Part shown: positions 15,444-27,057 of the stretch, one piece after another | How the letters are laid out: each line of letters opens with the position of its first letter | Numbering within the stretch: the stretch's first letter is position 1 | From: Azospirillum sp. OGB3 | GTDB lineage: Bacteria; Pseudomonadota; Alphaproteobacteria; Azospirillales; Azospirillaceae | NCBI RefSeq assembly: GCF_014192915.1 | Contig: NZ_JACHYN010000006.1 | Coordinates: 62,001-126,000 of the forward strand | DNA length: 64,000 nt | Direction of reading: 5' to 3' | Position numbers and translations under genes: made by a program | Notes under the pieces: model-generated | The model's database searches: none | What the model saw: only the letters and a program-made list of their open reading frames with translations | What the model was told of the DNA's origin: nothing

Positions 15444-16910
15444 CTAGAGGAAGAACACCCAGGTCACCAGGACAAACAGCGGCACGAGAATGCCGCAGGA
15501 CCACAGCATGTAGCCGAAGAAGCTCGGCATCGCCACGCCGCGCTCCTCCGCGATGGCCTTGACCATGAAGTTCGGCGCGTTGCCGATGTAGGTGTTGGCG
15601 CCCATGAACACCGCGCCCGCCGAAATGGCCGCCAGCGTCACCGCCAGATCGCCCATCAGCACCTGCGCGTCGCCGCCCGCGGTGTTGAAGAAGATCAGGT
15701 AAGTCGGCGCGTTGTCGAGGAAGCTCGACAGGACGCCCGCCGCCCAGAAATAGGCCGCGGGGACCGGTTGACCGTCCTGGTTCACTGCCGCGATGATGGC
15801 CCCCAGCGCACCGTCCGTGCCGGCCCGCAGGATCGCGATGGCCGGGATGATGGTCAGGAAGATCGCGGCGAACAGCTTCGCCACCTCCAGGATCGGCCCC
15901 CAGGTGAAGGCGTTCAGGCGGCGGCTCCGCGCGCTGGTCAGCACCAGCGACAGGCCGGTGATGCCGAGAAGCAGCAGGTTGCTGACGATGGTCTCCAGCG
16001 GCACCTGGATGTGGTAGATCTCCACCCCTACCCCCGGATGCCAGACACCGCTCAGCAGCACCGCGCCGACGATGGCGACGAGCAGGAGCAGGTTCACCGC
16101 CCCCTCGATCCGCACCGGCTCACGCTCATGCACGCCCTCGATCAGCGGGTGCTTGCCCGGGTCCTTGGTGTGCAGGTAGAGGTCGACCACGAAATAGATC
16201 GCCAGCAGGCAGCCGGCCACCAGCACCATCGGCCAGAACAGATGCACCGTCGGCCAGAAGAAGCTGACCCCCTTCAGGAAGCCCAGGAACAGCGGCGGAT
16301 CGCCCAGCGGCGTCAGGGAACCGCCGACGTTCGACACCAGGAAGATGAAGAAGACGACGGTGTGCACCTTGTGCCGCCGGTGCTCGTTGGCGCGGATGAG
16401 CGGGCGGATCAGCAGCATCGAGGCGCCGGTGGTCCCCATCAGGCTCGCCAGAAGCGTACCCAGCCCAAGGCCCAGCGTGTTCGCCAGCGGAGTCCCGACC
16501 AGCGTTCCGCAGATCCGCACGCCGCCCGCCACCGTGAACAGGGCGGTCAGCAGCACGATGAAGGGAATGTATTCGAGAAGCAGCGTGTGCAGCAGTTCGT
16601 AGGTGGCGAGCCCCGCACCGAAGGTCAGCGCGAAAGGCAGCAGGAAGGCGATGGCCCAACCCGCGGCGACCTTGCCGAAATGATGATGCCAGAAGGATGG
16701 CGCCAACAGCGGCATCAGCGCGATGGACAGCAGAATCCCGACGAAGGGAATCACCCAGAAGACGCTCAGGTCACGCCCATCGAGATGAGGGGCGCCCGCC
16801 GCCTCCGCCGCCAGGACCAACCCGGGCAGTCCGGCGGTGGCGAGTCCCGCCAGGGCGGCCAGGGAACGGGTGAGATGTCGGTTCGGTCGGGCGTCGGTCA
16901 TCATACGCAT
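15444..16910 (-). CDS. NhaD-type Na+/H+ antiporter-like (ArsB/NhaD superfamily)
   Basis: A 488-residue inner-membrane protein with an N-terminal hydrophobic leader (LTRSLAALAGLATAGLPGLVLAAEA) and about twelve helices. Conserved segments are VGGSLTPLGDPPLFLGFLKGV and, near the end, SSFLDNAPTYLIFFN with GANTYIGNAPNFMVKAIAEE, typical of the sodium:proton NhaD / citrate-transporter superfamily. It would exchange cytoplasmic Na+ (or Li+) for protons. Nearby ATGs at 16904 and 16901 are alternative starts. It stands alone, convergent to the stress gene. Confidence 0.85.
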   Translation of the reverse strand: MRMMTDARPNRHLTRSLAALAGLATAGLPGLVLAAEAAGAPHLDGRDLSVFWVIPFVGILLSIALMPLLAPSFWHHHFGKVAAGWAIAFLLPFALTFGAGLATYELLHTLLLEYIPFIVLLTALFTVAGGVRICGTLVGTPLANTLGLGLGTLLASLMGTTGASMLLIRPLIRANEHRRHKVHTVVFFIFLVSNVGGSLTPLGDPPLFLGFLKGVSFFWPTVHLFWPMVLVAGCLLAIYFVVDLYLHTKDPGKHPLIEGVHEREPVRIEGAVNLLLLVAIVGAVLLSGVWHPGVGVEIYHIQVPLETIVSNLLLLGITGLSLVLTSARSRRLNAFTWGPILEVAKLFAAIFLTIIPAIAILRAGTDGALGAIIAAVNQDGQPVPAAYFWAAGVLSSFLDNAPTYLIFFNTAGGDAQVLMGDLAVTLAAISAGAVFMGANTYIGNAPNFMVKAIAEERGVAMPSFFGYMLWSCGILVPLFVLVTWVFFL

Positions 16911-17012
16911 TCGGCTGTAATATCAGTTGCGTGAGTATGCGTCCCACAATGGCTTAAGCCAAGCCGGAACGGCCCTGCCAAACCCCTTTGCGGCCGTGCG
17001 TGGACAGCGGGG

Positions 17013-17393
17013 CTACAGGCAGGGTTTGATTTCCAAAGGGCTTGGCACCGGCCCGCCGATCCAATCGTGAAGGGGGCGACAGGCCCCGCCCGCGCACAGT
17101 TCGTGGTCCGGCGTGAAGGACGAGGCGGCCAGGACCAGCCGCTCCAGCGGCGGCACCGCCGGTGCCCAGACCCACCAGCCAGCGGCCAAGCGGGCGTCCT
17201 GTGCCGGCTCCATCCCGGCGCCGGCGCCCTTCACGCGGGCTTCGGTCAGACGAAGACGCCCGCCCTCGATCCGCCACTCCTCCCGCCATTCGGTTTTCTC
17301 CACCGAATGGGTCCAGGTCAGGGTGAAGACGGGACCCGGCAGGGCGGCCAGAACCGCCCCGCCGAGCGCCGACAGGCACAAGGCCACGCTCAT
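17013..17393 (-). CDS. DUF1850 protein linked to TRAP-TAXI transporter
   Basis: A 126-residue protein with an N-terminal hydrophobic segment (MSVALCLSALGGAVLAALPG) and the DUF1850 pattern FTLTWTHSVEKTEWREEWRIEGGRLRL, then GAGMEP and a C-terminal CAGGACRPLHDWIG. Short DUF1850 proteins are typical neighbours of fused TRAP permeases with TAXI binding proteins, and their role is unknown. It starts 24 bp after the TRAP permease stop and is the last gene of the three-gene operon. Confidence 0.85.
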   Translation of the reverse strand: MSVALCLSALGGAVLAALPGPVFTLTWTHSVEKTEWREEWRIEGGRLRLTEARVKGAGAGMEPAQDARLAAGWWVWAPAVPPLERLVLAASSFTPDHELCAGGACRPLHDWIGGPVPSPLEIKPCL

Positions 17394-17417
17394 GCCGCCG
17401 CCATCATGCCGCCACCA

Positions 17418-19514
<2,097 letters not shown>

Positions 19515-19545
19515 CGCACGGGGGGTCCGGGACGACGCGGCGGGC

Positions 19546-20484
19546 TTACATCAGGCCCTTTTCCTTGTAGAACTTTTCCGCCCCCGGATGCAGCGGCACC
19601 GGCGACTGGATGGTCGTGGCGTCCAGCTTGATCTGCTTGGCGGCGGCGTGAGCCGCGCCCATCGCGTCGAGGTTCTCGAACATCGCCTTGGTCATCGCAT
19701 AGACCGCGTCGTCCGACACGCCGGCGTGCGTGACCAGCAGGTTGCGCACCGCCGCGGTCGGCACCGGCTCGCCCTGGCCGCTGTAGCTGTTGGCCGGGAT
19801 GGTTTCCGCGATGTAGGCGGGATCGCCGACCTTCTGGATCACGTCGGCCGGGATCGAGACGATGGTGATGTCCTGCGAGGTCGCCAGATCCTTGATCGCC
19901 GCCACGCCGAGTCCCGCGGAGATCAGCGTCGCGTCGAGCTGCCGGTTCTTGATCAGGTCCACCGATTCGGCGAAGGGCAGATACTCGGTCTTGGCGAAGT
20001 CCTTGTAGCCCAGCCCGGCGGCGGCGAAGATCGCGCGGGCGTTCAGTTCCGTCCCCGACTTCGGCGCGCCGACCGACACGCGCTTGCCCTTCAGGTCGGC
20101 CAGCGTCTTCACGCCGGAATCCTTGCTGGCGACGATCTGGATGTAGTTGGGATAGATGGCGGCGACGGTGCGCAGCTTGGTCAGTTTGGTCTTGAAACCG
20201 GCCTCCTCGTCGCCCTTCCAGGCGCCGCTCAGCGAGTCGCCGAGCGAGAAGGCGATCTCGCCGCGCTCCGACTGGAGGAGGTTCAGGTTCTCCACCGAGG
20301 CCTTGGTCGCCTGGACCGTGACCTTCGCCCCCGGGATGGCCTTGCCATAGATGCCGGACAGCGCCACGCCCAGCGGGTAGTAGACGCCGCTGGTGCCGCC
20401 GGTCAGGACGGTGACGAACTGCTCGGCCTGGGCCGGCAGCGCGGTGAGCATGCAGACGCCAACCGCGGCCAGGAAACGCTTCAT
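19546..20484 (-). CDS. TAXI-family TRAP solute-binding protein
   Basis: A periplasmic protein of 312 residues with a signal peptide (MKRFLAAVGVCMLTALPAQA). The TAXI fold is recognised by FVTVLTGGTSGVYYPLGVALSGIYGK, the ENLNLLQSERGEIAFSLGDSL segment, and LKGKRVSVGAPKSGTELNARAIFAAAGL. The ligand is unknown; related proteins bind glutamate, 2-oxoglutarate or other dicarboxylates. It is the first gene of the operon, and its promoter must lie in the 319-bp region shared with the divergent cox operon. Confidence 0.92.
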   Translation of the reverse strand: MKRFLAAVGVCMLTALPAQAEQFVTVLTGGTSGVYYPLGVALSGIYGKAIPGAKVTVQATKASVENLNLLQSERGEIAFSLGDSLSGAWKGDEEAGFKTKLTKLRTVAAIYPNYIQIVASKDSGVKTLADLKGKRVSVGAPKSGTELNARAIFAAAGLGYKDFAKTEYLPFAESVDLIKNRQLDATLISAGLGVAAIKDLATSQDITIVSIPADVIQKVGDPAYIAETIPANSYSGQGEPVPTAAVRNLLVTHAGVSDDAVYAMTKAMFENLDAMGAAHAAAKQIKLDATTIQSPVPLHPGAEKFYKEKGLM

Positions 20485-20803
20485 ACTTCTGCCCTCCCAA
20501 AAGGCTGTCCGTTGCGGATCGTTCGTAAGACGCTTTGGTTTGCGTCGGATTGTTGGCTATCCTAACTTGTGGGCGGTGGGTCCGCCAGTCCGTAGGAACC
20601 GATAGACGCGCGGCGCTTCGGCACAAGCATTCTCCCTTCGGAGGAGGCCGAACGGCGTCTTGACCGGACAGGACGACGCCCCCCTATCCTTGTTCCGGTT
20701 GGTCCTGCACCACACTTTATCCCGCAGATTCGGAAGAGCCGTCGAAGGAAGCGTCGCGAAGGTCGGGGCAACAGAACGTCACCAAACAATGGGAGGACAG
20801 CGG
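20485..20803. promoter_or_regulatory. Divergent promoter region between TAXI-TRAP and cox operons
   Basis: No gene is seen in these 319 bp. On the plus strand TTGACC (20660-20665) and TATCCT (20685-20690) resemble -35/-10 elements with a rather long 19-bp spacer, placing a start near 20697 and a leader of about 105 nt before coxS. The leader ends in a GGGAGG ribosome binding site. No clear operator palindrome was found. The assignment is tentative. Confidence 0.35.
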
Positions 20804-21301
<498 letters not shown>

Positions 21302-21338
21302 CGGGCGGAAGCAAGGCTCACATGGGAGGAACACGAAG

Positions 21339-23729
21339 ATGGCGAACCCCACCGGCATCGGCGCTTCCGTGCGCCGGCGCGAGGACGCGCGCTTCCTGAC
21401 CGGGCGCGGCACCTACACCGACGACATCAACCGGCCCGGCCAGACCCACGCGGTCTTCGTCCGGTCCCCCTACGCCCACGCCCGCATCACCGGGATCGAC
21501 GCGGCCGAGGCCATGCGGGCCCCCGGCGTGATCGCAGTGCTGACCGGCGCCGACATGGAGACCGACAAGGTCGGCAGCCTGCCCTGCGGCTGGCTGATCC
21601 ACTCCAAGGACGGTTCCCCGATGAAGGAGCCGCCGCACTTCCCGATCGCCCGCGACCGCGCCCGCTACGTCGGCGACGCCGTCGCCGTGGTGATCGCCGA
21701 GACGCGCGAGCAGGCGAAGGACGCCGCCGAGCTGGTGATGGTCGATTACGAGGAGCTGCCGGCGGCGGTGACCTCGCTGAAGGCGCTGGAAGGCGGCGCG
21801 CCGCTGGTGCACGACGACGTCGGCGGCAACCTCTGCTTCGACTGGCATCTCGGCGACGCGGCGGCGGTGGACGCGGCCTTCGCGCAGGCGGCGCATGTCG
21901 CCAAGCTCGATCTGGTCAACCAGCGGCTCGTCCCCAACGCGATGGAGCCGCGGGCGGCGCTCGGCGAGTACGACCGGGCGACCGGCGAGCACACGCTGAC
22001 CACCACCAGCCAGAATCCGCACGTCATCCGCCTGCTGATGGGCGCCTTCGTGCTGGGCATCCCGGAGCACAAGCTGCGCGTCGTCGCCCCCGATGTCGGC
22101 GGCGGCTTCGGCTCCAAGATCTTCCATTACGGGGAGGAGGCCGTCGTCACCTGGGCGGCGAAGAAGGTCGGGCGCCCGGTGAAGTGGACCGCCGAACGCT
22201 CCGAGAGCTTCCTGACCGACGCCCACGGCCGCGACCATGTCAGCCACGCCGAGCTGGCGATGGACAAGGACGGCAATTTCCTGGCGCTGCGCGTCGCGAC
22301 CATCGCCAACATGGGCGCCTATCTGTCGACCTTCGCGCCGTCGATCCCGACCTACCTCTACGCGACGCTGCTGGCCGGCCAGTATAAGACCCCGGCGATC
22401 TACGCCGAGGTGAAGGCGGTCTTCACCAACACCGTGCCGGTGGACGCCTACCGCGGCGCCGGCCGTCCGGAGGCCTGCTACCTGATCGAGCGGCTGGTCG
22501 AGGTCGCCGCCGCCGAGACGGGGATCGACAAGGCGGAGCTGCGCCGCCGCAACTTCGTGCCGGCCAGCGCCATGCCCTACCAGACCCCGGTGGCGCTGCA
22601 GTACGACACCGGCGACTTCGCCAAGAATCTCGACATCGCCCTGCCGCTGGTCGATTACGACGGTTTCGCGGCGCGCAAGGCCGAATCCGCCCGGCGCGGC
22701 AAGCTGCGCGGCATCGGCTTCGCCACCTACATCGAGGCCTGCGGCATTGCCCCCAGCAACGTCGCGGGCGCGCTCGGCGCGCGGGCCGGGCTGTACGAAT
22801 CTGCGGAGGTGCGCTTCCACCCCACCGGCTCGGTGACGGTCTTCACCGGCTCCCACAGCCATGGACAGGGGCACGAGACGACCTTCGCGCAGCTTGTCTC
22901 CGAACGCTTCGGCGTGCCCATCGAGAATGTGGAGATCGTCCACGGCGACACCAGCAAGATCCCCTTCGGCATGGGCACCTACGGCTCGCGCTCCCTGGCG
23001 GTCGGCGGGTCGGCCATCGTCAAGGCGATGGACAAGGTGGAGCGCAAGGCCAAGAAGATCGCCGCCCACATGCTGGAGGCCGCCGAGGCCGACATCGAAG
23101 TGAAGGACGGGCGCTTCGTCGTGGCGGGCACCGACAAGGCGCTGACCATCGGCGACATCGCCCTGCAGGCTTACGTCCCGCACAACTTCCCGCTCGACGA
23201 GCTGGAGCCGGGGCTGGACGAGCAGGCCTTCTACGATCCGAAGAACTTCACCTACCCCAACGGCTGCCACGTCTGCGAGGTGGAGATCGACCCCGACACC
23301 GGCGTGGTTCAGGTGGTCAGCTTCGCCGCGGTGGACGATTTCGGGCGGGTCATCAACCCGCTGATCGTCGAGGGGCAGGTGCATGGCGGGCTGGTCCAGG
23401 GCATCGGGCAGGCGCTCTACGAGAACTGCGTCTACGACGAGGAGTCCGGGCAGCTCATCACCGGCTCCTACATGGACTACTGCATGCCGCGGGCGGACGA
23501 TGTGCCGTCCTTCACGGTGCGCTACCACGAGGACCAGCCCTGCACGCACAACCCGCTGGGCGTGAAGGGCTGCGGCGAGGCCGGGACCATCGGCGCGTCG
23601 GCCGCCGTGATGAACGCGGTGGTGCACGCGCTGTCCGAGTACGGCGTCACCCATCTCGACATGCCGGCGACCCCCGAGCGGGTCTGGCAGGCGATCCGGC
23701 GCCACACCCCCGCCCAGGCGGCCGAGTAA
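21339..23729 (+). CDS. coxL: Molybdenum hydroxylase large subunit, form II CoxL-like
   Basis: A 796-residue catalytic subunit that carries the molybdopterin-cytosine dinucleotide cofactor. It starts [25 protein letters not shown]. It has the GGGFGSK motif near residue 255 and the active-site loop AYRGAGR at 370-376. The conserved catalytic glutamate is E747 in [21 protein letters not shown] is the form II signature; true aerobic CO dehydrogenases (form I) carry AYxCSFR. The enzyme therefore more likely hydroxylates an aldehyde, purine or other carbon compound than CO. The real substrate is unknown. Confidence 0.92.
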   Translation: MANPTGIGASVRRREDARFLTGRGTYTDDINRPGQTHAVFVRSPYAHARITGIDAAEAMRAPGVIAVLTGADMETDKVGSLPCGWLIHSKDGSPMKEPPHFPIARDRARYVGDAVAVVIAETREQAKDAAELVMVDYEELPAAVTSLKALEGGAPLVHDDVGGNLCFDWHLGDAAAVDAAFAQAAHVAKLDLVNQRLVPNAMEPRAALGEYDRATGEHTLTTTSQNPHVIRLLMGAFVLGIPEHKLRVVAPDVGGGFGSKIFHYGEEAVVTWAAKKVGRPVKWTAERSESFLTDAHGRDHVSHAELAMDKDGNFLALRVATIANMGAYLSTFAPSIPTYLYATLLAGQYKTPAIYAEVKAVFTNTVPVDAYRGAGRPEACYLIERLVEVAAAETGIDKAELRRRNFVPASAMPYQTPVALQYDTGDFAKNLDIALPLVDYDGFAARKAESARRGKLRGIGFATYIEACGIAPSNVAGALGARAGLYESAEVRFHPTGSVTVFTGSHSHGQGHETTFAQLVSERFGVPIENVEIVHGDTSKIPFGMGTYGSRSLAVGGSAIVKAMDKVERKAKKIAAHMLEAAEADIEVKDGRFVVAGTDKALTIGDIALQAYVPHNFPLDELEPGLDEQAFYDPKNFTYPNGCHVCEVEIDPDTGVVQVVSFAAVDDFGRVINPLIVEGQVHGGLVQGIGQALYENCVYDEESGQLITGSYMDYCMPRADDVPSFTVRYHEDQPCTHNPLGVKGCGEAGTIGASAAVMNAVVHALSEYGVTHLDMPATPERVWQAIRRHTPAQAAE

Positions 23730-23744
23730 GAGGGAGGAGACATC

Positions 23745-24539
23745 ATGTACGCCTTCACCTATCACCGCCCCAAGAGCGTCGCCGACGCCGTCGCCCTGCT
23801 CGGCCAGTTCGAGGACCCGAAGCTGCTGGGCGGAGGGCAGACGCTCCTGCCGACGCTCAAGCAGCGCCTCGCCCGGCCGAGCGACCTGATCGACCTCGGC
23901 CAGATTCCCGAGCTTCAGGGCATCCGGGAGGAGGCCGGCGGTCTGACCGTCGGCGCCTTCACCCGCCACGCCGAGGTCGCCCATTCCGAGACGGTGCAGC
24001 GCGTCATCCCGGCGCTGGCCAGCCTCGCCGAAGGCATCGGCGACCGGCAGGTGCGCAACATGGGCACGCTCGGCGGGTCGATCTGCAACGCCGATCCCTC
24101 CGCCGACTACCCCGCCGCGGTCGTCGCGCTGAAGGCCACGGTGCGGACCGACCGGCGGGAAATCGCGGGCGACGACTTCTTCACCGGCATGTTTGAGACG
24201 GCGCTGGAGCCCGGCGAGATCGTCACCGCCGTGCATTTCCGGACGCCCGACAAGGCCGCCTACGCCAAGTTCCGCAACCCGGCCAGCCGCTACGCCATCG
24301 TCGGCGTCTTCGTGGCCGTGTTCGGGAGCGAGGTGCGGGTCACGGTGACCGGCGCCGGCCCGTCGGTCTTCCGGGCGGACGACATGGAGGCGGCGCTGGC
24401 CCAGGACTTCCGCGCCGACGCCCTGAACGGTGCGTCGGTGTCGGCGGACGGGCTGAACGCCGACATCCACGCCAGCGCCGACTACCGCGCCCATCTGGTG
24501 CGGGTGATGGCCCGGCGCGCGGTCGAGGCGTGTGGGTAA
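23745..24539 (+). CDS. coxM: Molybdenum hydroxylase medium subunit, FAD-binding (CoxM-like)
   Basis: A 264-residue flavoprotein subunit that takes electrons from CoxS. The FAD-binding loops are [19 protein letters not shown] (about residues 28-46) and [25 protein letters not shown] (about 105-129), with a C-terminal CO-dehydrogenase flavoprotein domain. Its ribosome binding site is AGGGAGG (23731-23737), which is fully complementary to the CCUCCCU in the head of the small RNAs at 8554 and 8718. It starts 15 bp after coxL. Confidence 0.92.
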   Translation: MYAFTYHRPKSVADAVALLGQFEDPKLLGGGQTLLPTLKQRLARPSDLIDLGQIPELQGIREEAGGLTVGAFTRHAEVAHSETVQRVIPALASLAEGIGDRQVRNMGTLGGSICNADPSADYPAAVVALKATVRTDRREIAGDDFFTGMFETALEPGEIVTAVHFRTPDKAAYAKFRNPASRYAIVGVFVAVFGSEVRVTVTGAGPSVFRADDMEAALAQDFRADALNGASVSADGLNADIHASADYRAHLVRVMARRAVEACG

Positions 24540-24559
24540 GGACAAGCACCTTCAAAATC

Positions 24560-24582
24560 CCCTCTCCCCTCTGGGGAGAGGG
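24560..24582. repeat. REP-like palindrome between coxM and coxD
   Basis: CCCTCTCCCC-TCT-GGGGAGAGGG is a perfect 10-bp inverted repeat with a 3-nt loop, in the 77-bp gap between coxM and coxD. Elements of this form are scattered in many high-GC proteobacterial genomes. It could stabilise the upstream coxSLM part of the mRNA. It has no T-tract. Confidence 0.75.
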
Positions 24583-24616
24583 CTACCGCAGCACCCTGCA
24601 AGGCATTCCGCCCACC

Positions 24617-25540
24617 ATGCCCAACACCCTCCCCGCTTCCGTCGATGACACGCTGGACCTGCTGCGGCGGGGGAATTACGTCGCCGACCGCTCGCTGGCG
24701 ACGGCGCTGTACCTCGCCTTGAAGCTGCGCCGCCCGCTGTTCCTGGAGGGCGAGGCGGGGGTCGGCAAGACCGAGATCGCCAAGGTGCTGTCCACCACGC
24801 TGGGCCGGCGCCTGCTGCGGCTGCAATGCTACGAGGGGCTGGACGTCGCCGCGGCGGTCTACGAATGGAATTACGCCCGGCAGATGATGGAAATCCGGCT
24901 GGCCGAGGCGTCGGGCGACCGCGACCGGGACGCGCTCGGCGCCAATCTCTTTTCCGAACGCTTCCTCATCAAGCGCCCACTGCTCCAGGCGCTGGAACCC
25001 GACTTGGCCGGTCCTCCCGTCCTGCTGATCGACGAGCTGGACCGCACCGACGAGCCGTTCGAAGCCTATCTCCTCGAAATCCTCTCGGACTTCCAGGTTT
25101 CGATCCCGGAGTTCGGCACGGTCACGGCGCCGGAGCCGCCCATCGTCATCCTGACCTCCAACCGCACCCGCGAGATTCACGACGCGCTGAAACGGCGTTG
25201 CTTCTACCACTGGGTCGATTACCCCAACGCCGAGCGCGAGCGCGCCATCCTGGCGGTGAAGGCGCCGGAGGCCGACGCCCGGCTGGCCGCCCAAGTCGTC
25301 GGCGTCGTGCAGAGCCTGCGCGGGATGGACCTCTACAAGGCGCCGGGCGTGGCGGAGACGCTGGACTGGGCGCAGGCGCTGGTGGAGTTGAACCAGCTTG
25401 AGCTGGAACCTTCGGTCATCAACGACACGTTGGGCACGCTGCTGAAGTACCAGGACGACATCGCCCGCATCCAGGGCAGCGAGGCCGCGCGCATCCTGGC
25501 CCAGGTCAAGACGGAACTCGCCGCCTCCACGGCCCGGTAA
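24617..25540 (+). CDS. coxD: MoxR-type AAA+ ATPase (CoxD-like)
   Basis: A 307-residue MoxR-family AAA+ protein. It has Walker A GEAGVGKTE (about residues 44-52), Walker B LLIDELDRTDEPFEAYLLE, and sensor region VILTSNRTREIHDALKRRC. In cox clusters CoxD acts with CoxE in inserting sulphur/copper or maturing the active site of the large subunit. The ATG at 24617 (MPNTLPASVDD) is chosen; upstream in-frame sequence crosses the palindrome and does not match the family. It is 6 bp from coxE. Confidence 0.88.
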   Translation: MPNTLPASVDDTLDLLRRGNYVADRSLATALYLALKLRRPLFLEGEAGVGKTEIAKVLSTTLGRRLLRLQCYEGLDVAAAVYEWNYARQMMEIRLAEASGDRDRDALGANLFSERFLIKRPLLQALEPDLAGPPVLLIDELDRTDEPFEAYLLEILSDFQVSIPEFGTVTAPEPPIVILTSNRTREIHDALKRRCFYHWVDYPNAERERAILAVKAPEADARLAAQVVGVVQSLRGMDLYKAPGVAETLDWAQALVELNQLELEPSVINDTLGTLLKYQDDIARIQGSEAARILAQVKTELAASTAR

Positions 25541-25546
25541 AAGACG

Positions 25547-26746
25547 ATGCAGGGCGGCCTCGCCACCAACCTGATGCATTTCGCCCGCGCGCTGCGGGCG
25601 GCGGGGCTGCCGGTCGGGCCGGGCAAGCTGCTTCAGGCCGTCGAGGCGGTGGAGGCCGTGGGGATCGGCAACCGGGCGGATTTCTACTGGGCGCTGCACG
25701 CCGTCTTCGTGAACCGGCGCGACCAGCGCGAGGTCTTCGATCAGGCCTTCCACGTCTTCTGGCGCAACCCCGACATCCTGAAGCGGATGATGGGGCTTAT
25801 GCTGCCGACCATCCGCACGGAGTCGGCAGACAGCCAGGACCCGATGTCCCGCCGCGTCGCCGACGCGCTGCGCGGCACCGCGCCGGAGGCCGAAGGGCCG
25901 GAGAAGTCGGAGATCGAGGTCGACGCCGCCTTCACCGTTTCGGCCCAGGAACGGTTGCAGGAGAAGGATTTCGAAAAGATGTCGGCGGCGGAGATGGCCG
26001 AGGCCAAGCGGATGCTCGCCCGCATCGCCCTGCCGGTGGCCGAGGTGACCACCCGCCGCCACCGCCCCGACCCGCGGGGGCCACGCGTGGACCCGCGGGC
26101 GACGCTGCGGCGGATGCTGCGCTCCGGCGGCGATCTCGCCGATCTGGCGCGGCGCAGCCGCCGCACGCGGCCACCGCCGCTGGTCGTGCTGTGCGACATC
26201 TCCGGCTCTATGACCCGCTATTCGCGGATGCTGCTGCATTTCATGCACGCGCTCAGCAACGACCGCGACCGGGTGCACAGCTTCGTCTTCGGCACCCGCC
26301 TGACCAACATCACCCGCCATCTGCGGCACAAGGACGTGGACGTGGCGCTGGACGCCGTGTCGGCGGCGGTGGCCGACTGGTCGGGTGGGACGCGCATCGG
26401 CACGGCGCTGCACGCCTTCAACCGGACCTGGGCGCGGCGGGTCCTCGGCCAGGGGGCGGTGGTTCTGCTCATCACCGACGGGCTGGACCGGGATGCCGGC
26501 GAGGGGCTTGCGGCGGAGGCGGAACGGCTGCACAAGAGCTGCCGCCGTCTGGTCTGGCTGAACCCGCTCTTGCGGTGGGAGGGGTTCGCACCAAAATCCA
26601 GCGGTATCCGGGCCTTGTTGCCGCATGTGGATGACTTCCGCCCGGTCCACAACCTGAACAGTCTGGCCGGGCTCGCCGACGCGCTGAACCGCGACGGGCC
26701 GCGACGGGCCGAAAGCCTGCGCAAGTGGCTGAAGGAGGCCGCATGA
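25547..26746 (+). CDS. coxE: VWA-domain protein, CoxE-like
   Basis: A 399-residue protein with a CoxE/VWA domain. The N-terminal half is helical, with ATNLMHFARALRAAGLPVGPGKLLQAVEAV. The C-terminal half has the MIDAS motif DISGSM (about residues 216-221), then SGGTRIGTALHAFN and LLITDGLDRD. Partner of MoxR ATPases, it is expected to work with CoxD in enzyme maturation. Its stop overlaps the start of the next gene (ATGA), so the two are translationally coupled. Confidence 0.88.
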   Translation: MQGGLATNLMHFARALRAAGLPVGPGKLLQAVEAVEAVGIGNRADFYWALHAVFVNRRDQREVFDQAFHVFWRNPDILKRMMGLMLPTIRTESADSQDPMSRRVADALRGTAPEAEGPEKSEIEVDAAFTVSAQERLQEKDFEKMSAAEMAEAKRMLARIALPVAEVTTRRHRPDPRGPRVDPRATLRRMLRSGGDLADLARRSRRTRPPPLVVLCDISGSMTRYSRMLLHFMHALSNDRDRVHSFVFGTRLTNITRHLRHKDVDVALDAVSAAVADWSGGTRIGTALHAFNRTWARRVLGQGAVVLLITDGLDRDAGEGLAAEAERLHKSCRRLVWLNPLLRWEGFAPKSSGIRALLPHVDDFRPVHNLNSLAGLADALNRDGPRRAESLRKWLKEAA

Positions 26747-27057
26747 AGGACGATATTCTGGAGCAGGTCGCGGGCTGGCGCGCGGAGGGCCGCAAGGTGG
26801 CGCTGGCGACGGTGGTCGCCACCTGGGGGTCATCCCCCCGGCCGGTGGGCAGCCAGATGGCGGTGGACGACGCCGGTTCGATGATCGGCTCCGTCTCCGG
26901 GGGCTGCATCGAGGGGGCCGTGGTGCACGAGGCGCGCAAGACCATGGAGGATGGCGAGCCCCGGATGATCTCGTTCGGGGTCAGCAACGAAATGGCCTGG
27001 GAGGTCGGGCTGGCCTGCGGCGGCCGGGTGCAGGTCTATGTCGAGGCCGTGGAATGA
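26743..27057 (+). CDS. XdhC/CoxI N-terminal domain protein
   Basis: A short protein of 104 residues that consists only of the XdhC/CoxI domain: ATVVATWGSSPRPVGSQMAVDDAGSMIGSVSGGCIEGAVVHEA, with the conserved Ser/Gly/Cys cluster GSVSGGCIE. XdhC proteins bind the molybdenum cofactor and deliver the sulphurated form to the apoenzyme. The usual Rossmann half is encoded separately by the next gene, and the two overlap by 4 bp (ATGA). It also overlaps the coxE stop. The pair probably forms one functional protein. Confidence 0.87.
   Translation: MKDDILEQVAGWRAEGRKVALATVVATWGSSPRPVGSQMAVDDAGSMIGSVSGGCIEGAVVHEARKTMEDGEPRMISFGVSNEMAWEVGLACGGRVQVYVEAVE

Noticed and set aside
21318-24545. A 1075-codon minus-strand open frame opposite coxL and coxM
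   Set aside because: It is antisense to well-supported coxL and coxM, has a His/Gly/Val/Arg-rich composition typical of GC-rich shadows, and contains no recognisable domain.
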